A DNA stretch of 64,000 nucleotides, from positions 1 to 64,000 of the forward strand of contig NZ_JODY01000015.1 of assembly GCF_000718015.1 (NCBI RefSeq). Direction: 5' to 3'. Origin of the DNA: Streptomyces catenulae (GTDB lineage Bacteria; Actinomycetota; Actinomycetes; Streptomycetales; Streptomycetaceae). The position numbers were made by a program, and so were the translations under genes. Each line of letters begins with the position of its first letter. The first letter of the stretch is position 1. Below the pieces are notes generated by a model. The model worked only from the letters and a program-made list of their open reading frames with translations. It had not been told where the DNA came from and did not search any database. Of this stretch, positions 29,042 through 38,928 are shown one piece after another.

Positions 29042-32000
29042 CGCGTTCCAGCATCCCACGCCCCACCGACAGTCCCGCCCCGCGCACCCGCCGGACCGGC
29101 CCGTCCGGCACGCCGGTCCGCTGACCGACAATGGCCGGGTGAGCGATGCACGACACGTACTGGTACTGCCCGACCGCGACGCCGCCGAGGAGGTGGCCGA
29201 GGCCCTGACCGAACGCTTCGGCGTCCCCGAGGAGCCCCAGCTCGTACGGGACGCCCTGGCCGGGGAGGACGACGCCGAGGACGCCCAGTGGCTGGTGGTC
29301 GTCGAGGACCCGGACGGCCGCTACGACGCCCACCGGCTGGACGCCCTCGCCGCCGAGCACGAGGGGTGGCGCGAGAGGGAGTAACGGCCGGCGGGGCCGG
29401 GCCCGTGCGGCGGCGGATCCGGTGGCGGGAGGCCCAGCCGAAGCGGCACGGGCGGCTGCGGTGTGCCGGAGGGGTGTGGCCGGGAGGGCGGCGGAGGCCG
29501 CTGGTCCTGTCGTCGGGGCGGCGGTCCTCGGTGGTCACCGCCAGGTGCCGGTGGGTGCCGAGCACCGCCGACGCGCCCCCGGTGTCGGTGCGCAGGACCA
29601 TGGCGCCCCCGCGCCGTAACGCGTCGACCGTGCGGGGCGCCGGATGGCCGTACGGGTTGTCCGCGCCCACCGAGATGAGCGCGAGCCGCGGTGCCAGGCG
29701 TTGGAGCAGCGCCGGGTCCTGATGGGCGGAGCCGTGGTGGGCGACCTTGAGGACGTCCACGGCGGTCAGCTCCGGGTGCGCGGCCAACAGGGCCTGCTGG
29801 GCGGGTGGTTCGAGGTCTCCCAGGAGCATCAGGGTCAGATCGCCGCTGTGGACGAGCAGCGTCACGCTGGCGTTGTTGGGCCCCGACGCGCCGCCCGTGC
29901 CGTCCGCCGGGGGCCACAGGACCTCCCAGCTCAGCTGCCCCAGACGGCGCCGCTCCCCGGGCACCGCCGGGACCACCGGGACGCCCGCCTCCGCCGCCGT
30001 ACGCCGGACGGACTCCGCCTGTCCGGGCGGCTCCCGCAGCGTGGTCGTCTCGATCAGGCCGACCGACCGGCCACGCAGCACCCCCGGCAGCCCGTCGACA
30101 TGGTCGGCGTGGAAGTGGCTCAGCACCACCACGGGCACCCGCCGCACCCCCAGGGCCGTCAGACAGCGGTCCATCGCACGGGGCTCCGGCCCCGCGTCCA
30201 CCACCAGGGCCGTACCGTCACCCGCCGCCAGGACCAGGCCGTCGCCCTGCCCCACATCGCAGGCCACCGCCCGCCACCCCGGCGGGGGCCAGCCCGTCAC
30301 CACCCGGGTCAGCGGTACCGGCCGCCACACCACCAGGACCAGCGCCAGCGCACACACCGCGCACAGCCACCGGCGGCGCAGCACCCGCCGCCCGAGCGGC
30401 ACCAGCACGACCGTGACGGCGGCGAGCGCGAGCCCGCCCGTCCAGCCACCCGGCCAGCCGAACTCCGCCCCGGGCAGCGCCGCCCCCGTACGCGCCACCC
30501 CGGCGATCCAACCGACAGGCCAGCCCGCGCACCACGCCAACGCCCGGGCGAGGAAGGGGAGTACGGGCGCCACGGCGAGCGCCGCGTACCCGAGGACCGT
30601 GGCCGGGGCGACGGCCAGCTCCGCCAGGAGGTTGCAGGGCACCGCCAGCAGGCCGACCCGGGCCGCGAGGACCGCGACGACCGGGGCACAGACCGCCTGG
30701 GCGGCGGCAGCGGCGGCGATCACCTCGGCGAGACGCGGCGGCACCCGGCGCCTGCGCAGGGCCGCGCTCCAACGGGGCGCGAGCACCAGGAGCGCCCCCG
30801 TGGCCAGGACCGACAGCAGGAACCCGTAACTGCGGGCCAGCCACGGGTCGTAGAGCACCAGCAGCAGCACCGCCGCGCCCAGGGCGGGCAGCAGGGAGCG
30901 GCGGCGTCCGGTGCCGATCGCCACCAGGGTGATCAGGCCGCACGCGGCGGCCCGCAGCACGCTGGGGTCCGGTCGGCACACGACGACGAAGGCGAGCGCG
31001 AGACCGCCCCCGGCGAAGGCGGTGGCCCGCAGTGAGAGGCCCAGGCGCGGGGCCAGACCGCGGCGTTCGGCGCGGGAGGCGAGGTGCGGCGGGCCGATCA
31101 GCAGCGCCAACACGATGGTGAGGTTGCTGCCGGACACGGCGAGCAGGTGGGTGAGGTCGGTGGCCCGGAACGCGTCGTCGAGGTCGGGCGGCACCCGTGA
31201 GGTGTCCCCCACCACCAGGCCGGGCAGCAGCCCGCGGGCGTCGGGCGAGAGTCCGTCGGAGGCGTCGCGGAGCCCGGCGCGCAGACCGCCGGCCAGCCGC
31301 TGGAGCCCGGACGGTGCGCCGGTGACCTGCGGCGGGCCGTCGGCGGTGATCCGGAGGACGGCGGCGATCCGGTCGTCGGGCGGCATCGGCGGGGCGGCGC
31401 GCACCGGCATCCGGACGCGGGTGGTCGGCAGCAGCGTCCGCCACCGCTCCAGGACCTCGCCGTCGGCCTTCCCGGCCCGGTCCGGGGCCTGATCCGCGCC
31501 CGTGACCTGGGGTTTCGCTGCGTTCTTCGGGTGTTCCTGGTCGCCGTCCCGGCTCGCCACGACGACGAGGGCGGGCGTACGGAGCGCGGTCACCGAGCCG
31601 TCCGGGGCGGTGAGGCGCACCACGTCGGCGGTGAACACCAGGGACGGCGGCAGCCGGTGCGATCCGCGGACCTTCGGGCGGACCGTCCGGGGGTCGCCGG
31701 TGACCTCCATCTCGGCGGTGAGGTGGGCATGGCGCGCGGCCCAGGCGGGCAGCGGGCCGCGCCGGACGTCCGCCGCGTGCAGCGCCGCGTCGGCCGCGCC
31801 CGCCGCCCCGCAGAGCAGCACCGACGCCAGGGCCACCAGCGCCCCGGCGGACCACAGGGGCGGCGCGCCGGTGCGCGGACCGCCCGCCGTCTCCGTCCGG
31901 CGGCGCCGCATCGCCGCCCGGAGCACCGGTACGGCGAGGGCGACCGCGAGGGCACAGACCGTCGCCACCACACCCACCGGGGCCCCCAGGGCGAGCGCGG

Positions 32001-32124
32001 CGGCGCCCCATGCCGCCGTCGCCGGTGCCACCAGGCGCAGGTCGGTCGGGGCCTCCGGGCGCGGTTCCGTGGCTCCGGGCGCGGGGTCCGCCGCCGCGCG
32101 GGCGGTCCGGTTTCCGGTGTTCAC
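28999..32124 (-). CDS. comEC: ComEC/Rec2 family DNA channel protein, with unusual C-terminal extension
   Basis: This membrane protein reads 1041 residues from a GTG at 32124 that overlaps the comEA stop (GTGA). The N-terminal helices, the competence domain (TDLTHLLAVSGSNLTIVLALL) and the C-terminal metallo-beta-lactamase domain (VDVGQGDGLV-type CDVGQGDG, LSHFHADHVDGL, AHHGSAHQDP) are all present. Homologues end shortly after the segment GTHRHLAVTTEDR, at about residue 870. Here the frame continues about 170 residues of Arg/Pro/Gly-rich sequence, opposite the 81-residue gene and into holA. The tail looks like read-through of non-coding frame. ComEC transports single-stranded DNA in competent bacteria; its use in Streptomyces is unclear. 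Confidence 0.88.
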   Translation of the reverse strand: MNTGNRTARAAADPAPGATEPRPEAPTDLRLVAPATAAWGAAALALGAPVGVVATVCALAVALAVPVLRAAMRRRRTETAGGPRTGAPPLWSAGALVALASVLLCGAAGAADAALHAADVRRGPLPAWAARHAHLTAEMEVTGDPRTVRPKVRGSHRLPPSLVFTADVVRLTAPDGSVTALRTPALVVVASRDGDQEHPKNAAKPQVTGADQAPDRAGKADGEVLERWRTLLPTTRVRMPVRAAPPMPPDDRIAAVLRITADGPPQVTGAPSGLQRLAGGLRAGLRDASDGLSPDARGLLPGLVVGDTSRVPPDLDDAFRATDLTHLLAVSGSNLTIVLALLIGPPHLASRAERRGLAPRLGLSLRATAFAGGGLALAFVVVCRPDPSVLRAAACGLITLVAIGTGRRRSLLPALGAAVLLLVLYDPWLARSYGFLLSVLATGALLVLAPRWSAALRRRRVPPRLAEVIAAAAAAQAVCAPVVAVLAARVGLLAVPCNLLAELAVAPATVLGYAALAVAPVLPFLARALAWCAGWPVGWIAGVARTGAALPGAEFGWPGGWTGGLALAAVTVVLVPLGRRVLRRRWLCAVCALALVLVVWRPVPLTRVVTGWPPPGWRAVACDVGQGDGLVLAAGDGTALVVDAGPEPRAMDRCLTALGVRRVPVVVLSHFHADHVDGLPGVLRGRSVGLIETTTLREPPGQAESVRRTAAEAGVPVVPAVPGERRRLGQLSWEVLWPPADGTGGASGPNNASVTLLVHSGDLTLMLLGDLEPPAQQALLAAHPELTAVDVLKVAHHGSAHQDPALLQRLAPRLALISVGADNPYGHPAPRTVDALRRGGAMVLRTDTGGASAVLGTHRHLAVTTEDRRPDDRTSGLRRPPGHTPPAHRSRPCRFGWASRHRIRRRTGPAPPAVTPSRATPRARRRGRPAGGRRSGRPGPRRPPATGRPRRRPPRPGRPVRAGAPRGRRSVRSGPRPPPRRRRGRAVPVRVVHRSPGHCRSADRRAGRAGPAGARGGTVGGAWDAGTRWPGRVQTTIRSPP
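29139..29384 (+). CDS. Conserved small acidic protein, unknown function
   Basis: The product has 81 residues from a GTG (SDARHVLVLPDRDAAEEVAEALTE at the start), very acidic and without cysteines or membrane segments. Its codon use fits Streptomyces coding sequence, unlike the antisense comEC tail, and it is divergent from holA as in other Streptomyces. The pattern of short beta strand, amphipathic helix and WLVVVEDPDG strand suggests a small alpha/beta fold. It could be read alongside the comEC tail only on the opposite strand. I do not know its function. Confidence 0.75.
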   Translation: MSDARHVLVLPDRDAAEEVAEALTERFGVPEEPQLVRDALAGEDDAEDAQWLVVVEDPDGRYDAHRLDALAAEHEGWRERE

Positions 32125-33683
32125 GGCTGCACCAGGGGTTGCAGGTCGGCGAACTTGCGGTCGCCGATCCCGGTCACCTCGCGCAACTGGTTCACCGAGG
32201 TGAACCCGCCGTGCCGGGTACGGAATTCGACGATGTGCCGGGCCAGTACCGGGCCGACGCCCGGCAGGGTGTCGAGCTGTTCCACGGTCGCGGAGTTCAG
32301 GCTGACCGGCTGCCCGGGCCCGGCGGCGCCCGGCGCGCCTCCCGCACCGCCGGACGAGGCCGCGCCGGGCGGCCCGTTGGCGCCCTCGCCGGGGCCCGCC
32401 GCGCTTCCCGCCTTGCCGACGACGATCTGTTCGCCGTCGACCAGCAGCCGGGCGCGGTTCAACCCCTGGGTGTCCGCCCCGCGCAGCACCCCACCGGCCG
32501 CGGCCAGCGCGTCCATCACCCGCGTCCCGGCCGGTAACCGGCGCACCCCGGGGTGCTCGACCTTGCCCACCACATCGACCATCAGCTGTCGGCCCGCGCC
32601 ACCCGCGCTCGCCGCGGGCGCGGGAGCGGCACCTGACGGGCCGTGCCCCGGCGATCCCTCGGGTACCGGTACCGCCCGTTCCGCCGCCGGGGCCCGCACC
32701 GGCTCCGGCCCACCGGACCGGAAGTGCTGCACCGCCAGGACGAGCGCCACCACCAGCACCACCCCGAGCGCCGCCAGCGCCTTCGTCTCCGTCCCGAACC
32801 GCGCCTGCATCCACAGGGGCAGCCGCTCCCCCACAGCCAGCCGCACCCGCGCCCGACGGGTGAGAACGGGCTGACCTGCGGTGCCGTACGGCATGGAGGC
32901 GTGGCGGAGTCCGGAGGCCCTGGGGTGAGGGCTCGGGGTCCGCTCCGGGGCCGGGTCAGGGGCGGGCTCCGGGGATGCCTTACGGGGCGGGGCCGCCTCC
33001 TGCGCCGGGGCAGGCCCGGGGCTCTCCGTGTGACGCAGCCCCTCGGCCTCGGCGGGTCCGGGCTCCGGAGGCGCCTCGCGCGACAAGGCTGTCCCATCGC
33101 CCCCGCCATCCTCATCGCGCCCGTCGCTCCCGCCGCCGAGGGCAGCGGGCCCAGGGCTCCACCTGCGGCGCGCCCCGAGGCCAGGGCCGCCCTGCTCCCC
33201 GGAAGCCCCGCGCGAGGGATCCACCTCACCCCCGAGGGCAGGCCCCGGGCCCTCCCCGCCGCCGGAGTCGCCGGAGTCAGCGCCCGCCCGGTGCCCCGGC
33301 CCGGCGGCCCCGCCGCCGACCGCCGTCACCTCGGCCGCAAGCTGCCCGGACCGCCCCAGGTCAGGCCCGGTTGCCCCCGCCCGCCCCAGGCCGGAGGCAG
33401 CCACCGGGACCGGGACCGGCCCCGCATCCCGCCCGTCGCCTTCACCCCCGTGCTCCCGCTCAGGCTCCGGCTCCGTCCCCGTACCGAAGAGGGCAGCCGC
33501 TCGCGCCCGTACCGCCGTCGAGGCCGTCGTACGGCGCTCGTCCCGCCGCCTCGTGCGGCCGTCGCTCCGCGCCGGGGACGGATCGCGCCCCGCACCCGAG
33601 GTCTCCGGGGCACCGGCCCCGGCGCCACCGCCCGTCTCACCACGGCGTGACGCCCCACCCACCGAACGTGACTCTCTGCTCAT
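32121..33683 (-). CDS. comEA: ComEA family helix-hairpin-helix DNA-binding protein
   Basis: The protein has 520 residues. Residues 1 to about 270 are low-complexity Gly/Pro/Ala/Glu with no fold expected. One membrane helix follows (ALAALGVVLVVALVLAV, about 302-321), then a SLBB domain (VDVVGKVEHPGVRRLPAGTRV, about 367-425) and two HhH motifs at the end (TLPGVGPVLARHI, EVTGIGDRKFADL). ComEA binds double-stranded DNA outside the membrane for ComEC. The cytoplasmic-side extension is far longer than in classic ComEA (about 200 residues). It overlaps comEC by four bases. Confidence 0.92.
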   Translation of the reverse strand: MSRESRSVGGASRRGETGGGAGAGAPETSGAGRDPSPARSDGRTRRRDERRTTASTAVRARAAALFGTGTEPEPEREHGGEGDGRDAGPVPVPVAASGLGRAGATGPDLGRSGQLAAEVTAVGGGAAGPGHRAGADSGDSGGGEGPGPALGGEVDPSRGASGEQGGPGLGARRRWSPGPAALGGGSDGRDEDGGGDGTALSREAPPEPGPAEAEGLRHTESPGPAPAQEAAPPRKASPEPAPDPAPERTPSPHPRASGLRHASMPYGTAGQPVLTRRARVRLAVGERLPLWMQARFGTETKALAALGVVLVVALVLAVQHFRSGGPEPVRAPAAERAVPVPEGSPGHGPSGAAPAPAASAGGAGRQLMVDVVGKVEHPGVRRLPAGTRVMDALAAAGGVLRGADTQGLNRARLLVDGEQIVVGKAGSAAGPGEGANGPPGAASSGGAGGAPGAAGPGQPVSLNSATVEQLDTLPGVGPVLARHIVEFRTRHGGFTSVNQLREVTGIGDRKFADLQPLVQP

Positions 33684-33852
33684 GCCGACCGACGGTAGGC
33701 GGCCCGCGCCGACCGCGCCGAGCGGCGTCAAATCCGGTGGATAACCGGTGAGTTGTGGATAACCACATCACCCGGAGGGGTGGTGCCCCGCCGCCGAGTC
33801 CGACTACCCGGCGTATCCCTGGCCCACCTCCCCGGCGGTGTCGGGGACGGCC

Positions 33853-34698
33853 CTACCGCGGCGCGACCACAACCCCCAGCAGCCCGGGTCCGGTGTGGGC
33901 GCCGATCACCGCGCCGACCTCGCTGACATGGAGTTCGTGCAGGCCCGGTACGCGGTCGCGCAGGCGGGCGGCGAGGGCGTCCGCGCGCTCCGCGGCGGCG
34001 AGGTGGTGCACGGCGATGTCGGCCTCGCCCTCGCCCGCCCGCTCCGCGGCGATCTCCTCCAACCGGGCGATGGCCTTGGAAGCCGTACGGACCTTTTCGA
34101 GGAGTTCGATGCGGCCGTCGGCCAGTTGCAACAGAGGCTTGACGGCGAGTGCGGAGCCGAGGAGGGCCTGGGCGGCGCCGATGCGGCCGCCGCGGCGCAG
34201 ATAGTCGAGGGTGTCGACGTAGAAGTAGGCGGAGGTCGCGGCGGCACGGCGCTCGGCCGCGGCGACCGCGGCGTCGGCGTCGCCACCGGCCTCGGCGGTC
34301 TCGGCCGCGGCCAGGGCGCAGAAGCCGAGGGCCATCGCGACCATGCCGGTGTCCACGACCCTTACGGGTACCGGCGAGTGCCGGGCGGCCAGTACCGCGG
34401 CGTCGTAGGTGCCGGAGAACTCGGAGGAGAGGTGCAGCGAGACGATCTCGGTGGCACCGGAGGCGGCGACCTTGCGGTAGGTGTCCGCGAAGGTCGTCGG
34501 GGCGGGGCGCGAGGTGGTCACCGGCCGCCGCTTCTGCAGTGCCTGGGCGACGGATCTCGCAGAGATCTCGGTGCCCTCCTCCAGGGCCCGGTCCCCCAGG
34601 ACGACGGTCAGCGGGACGGCCGTGATGCGGTGGCGCTGCAGTGCCACCGGCGGCAGGTAGGCCGTGGAATCGGTGACGATGGCGACATGGCGGGACAT
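33853..34698 (-). CDS. DegV family fatty-acid-binding protein
   Basis: The protein has 281 residues. Typical DegV motifs are IVTDSTAYLP at the start, TTSRPAPTTFADTY, SLHLSSEFSGTYDAA and YFYVDTLDYLRRGGRIG. The domain binds a fatty-acid head group, and in Firmicutes (FakB) it partners a FakA kinase. No fakA is adjacent. It has a leading position next to the competence genes in Streptomyces. It starts at ATG 34698 with GGGGAGG-like sequence upstream. Confidence 0.93.
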   Translation of the reverse strand: MSRHVAIVTDSTAYLPPVALQRHRITAVPLTVVLGDRALEEGTEISARSVAQALQKRRPVTTSRPAPTTFADTYRKVAASGATEIVSLHLSSEFSGTYDAAVLAARHSPVPVRVVDTGMVAMALGFCALAAAETAEAGGDADAAVAAAERRAAATSAYFYVDTLDYLRRGGRIGAAQALLGSALAVKPLLQLADGRIELLEKVRTASKAIARLEEIAAERAGEGEADIAVHHLAAAERADALAARLRDRVPGLHELHVSEVGAVIGAHTGPGLLGVVVAPR

Positions 34699-34847
34699 GA
34701 AGGGGAGGTTATCGGGGGAGGACCGGCAGCCGACAGTGCGGGGCCGTTCCGCCCTTGGTCAGGGGCTCTCCTGCTCCGGCCGCCCGGCCCTGAACAGGGC
34801 GGACGCCCCCGTGCGGCGCCGTGCCCCGGCCCGTCCGCGCCCCGTCC

Positions 34848-35597
34848 TCAGTTGGCCCGCTCCGGCCCCGGCGACTTCTGCCAGGAGGGCGTCTTCTGCC
34901 AGGAGTACGCGGAGCGGCGGCGCGGATCCGCCGCCGGTATCGCCTGCGGCTGCTCCGCCTCCGGTTCCGGGGCGGCCGACGACCGGGCGGCGCCCGACCG
35001 GCCCGGGGCCTCGGTGGAACCGCTGTCGGCGGCGCCGTCCGCGGCGTCCGAGGCGCGGGTCCAGTGGCGCAGCGCGCCCGATTCGACGTCGATCTGATCG
35101 CTCAGCGACGACAGATCGTCCTCGGCGAACTTCCGCTGCCGGTCACGCGCCGCCCAGCGCAGCGACTCCGCGGAGTGGGTGATGCGCTCCAGGCGTTCGC
35201 GCAGCTCGGGCAGGCGGGCGGCCGTGGTGGCGCGGTCGGGCTCGCGCTCCAGACGCCTGAGCTCGTCGTCCAGCGCACGGCCGTGGGTGCTGAGGCGGTC
35301 GAAGAGGCCGAGCGCCTCGCTCAGCGACCCGTCCTCGGCCGCGCCTTCGCGCAGCGCCTCCTGGGTCGCCCGCATGGACGTACGCAGGGACAGCCGCAGC
35401 TGCGCCAGCTCGCCCGGGACACCGGGCTTGGCCAGCTGCCGCGCCCGCAGGCCGGTGTCCTCGACCGTCCGGCGGGCCTGGGCGACGGTGCGGTCCACCC
35501 CGCGCTTGGTCACCTGCACCGCCTTGACGGTCACGAAGACCCCCGCGACGACGAACAGCAGGAAGAGCAGCCCCACGATGGCGATGGCGGCTTCCAT
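34848..35597 (-). CDS. Membrane-anchored coiled-coil protein, unknown function
   Basis: The product has 249 residues. The N-terminus is one membrane helix (AAIAIVGLLFLLFVVAGVFVTVKAV). The middle (about 40-165) is a charged helical region rich in R, E and L (RLPELRERLERITHSAESL), likely a coiled coil. The C-terminus is disordered and ends with a near-exact duplication, YSWQKTPSWQKSPG. It probably faces the cytoplasm. It sits between degV and leuS on the same strand, about 150 bp from each. I do not recognise a named family. Confidence 0.78.
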   Translation of the reverse strand: MEAAIAIVGLLFLLFVVAGVFVTVKAVQVTKRGVDRTVAQARRTVEDTGLRARQLAKPGVPGELAQLRLSLRTSMRATQEALREGAAEDGSLSEALGLFDRLSTHGRALDDELRRLEREPDRATTAARLPELRERLERITHSAESLRWAARDRQRKFAEDDLSSLSDQIDVESGALRHWTRASDAADGAADSGSTEAPGRSGAARSSAAPEPEAEQPQAIPAADPRRRSAYSWQKTPSWQKSPGPERAN

Positions 35598-35749
35598 GGG
35601 CTCTCCCGGAACAGTTTCGGCGCCGGTCGGTCACCCGCGCCCGTCCCTCCACCGTAAACGGATCGGGCAGGTTGCGGGCCCTGACGGAACCCCCAACCTG
35701 CCCGTAGGGGAAACCCCCTAGAACCACGGCCGAAGCCGCCCACGTCGCA

Positions 35750-38641
<2,892 letters not shown>

Positions 38642-38700
38642 CTCTTCAAGCTCCATCGATCGTCTCTGCCTGCGGCTGCCGCGGACACGGTTGCTGCGGA

Positions 38701-38728
38701 AACAAAAAGACCCCTCGCACAGGAGGGG
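38701..38728 (-). terminator. Attenuator terminator in the leuS leader
   Basis: On the minus strand a CCCCTC/GAGGGG stem with a 6-base loop (38711-38728) is followed directly by TCTTTTTGTT (38710-38701). A T-rich tract is exceptional in this genome and marks a true intrinsic terminator 60 bases before the leuS ATG. Confidence 0.88.
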
Positions 38729-38742
38729 ACGCCGCGCCGATG

Positions 38743-38778
38743 CCGACCCGGACGGCCACCGTGGGTGGCCCGGTCGGT
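38743..38778 (-). promoter_or_regulatory. Leader hairpin of the leuS attenuator
   Basis: Arms 38754-38760 and 38764-38770 pair perfectly (GGCCACC/GGTGGCC), and outer arms 38743-38748 and 38773-38778 (CCGACC/GGTCGG) extend the stem over an internal loop. It follows the leader stop and precedes the terminator, the position of a pause or competing structure. Confidence 0.65.
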
Positions 38779-38783
38779 ACTGA

Positions 38784-38822
38784 TCAGCGCGGCCCGCTAA
38801 GCAGAAGGCGTACGGCACGCAT
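38784..38822 (-). CDS. leuS leader peptide ([12 protein letters not shown])
   Basis: This is a 12-codon ORF with three consecutive leucine codons (CTT CTG CTT) in the middle, ending with TGA. CTT is rare in this genome, which makes the run a sensitive sensor of charged tRNA-Leu. The ATG follows a TACCCT -10 hexamer by only six bases, so the mRNA probably begins at the A of the ATG and is leaderless. Downstream come a long hairpin and a T-tract terminator, so ribosome-mediated attenuation of leuS is the natural reading. Published comparative work has predicted leuS attenuators in some Streptomyces. Confidence 0.8.
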   Translation of the reverse strand: MRAVRLLLSGPR

Positions 38823-38828
38823 GGCGCC

Positions 38829-38834
38829 AGGGTA
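38829..38834 (-). promoter_or_regulatory. -10 element for leaderless leuS leader transcript
   Basis: TACCCT on the minus strand fits TAnnnT and ends six bases before the leader ATG. No strong -35 is visible at 17-19 bp. Confidence 0.55.
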
Positions 38835-38928
38835 CCGCAGGGGGCTCGGGGCCCGCGTCGAGGATTACCCACCGGCGCGGGCCCCGGCCCGCGCGCCCCC
38901 CGAATTCAGGGGCGCGCCGACCTCGGGA

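Noticed and set aside
38642..38840. A T-box riboswitch upstream of leuS
   Set aside because: I found no T-box consensus or specifier stem; the Leu-rich leader ORF and terminator explain the region better.
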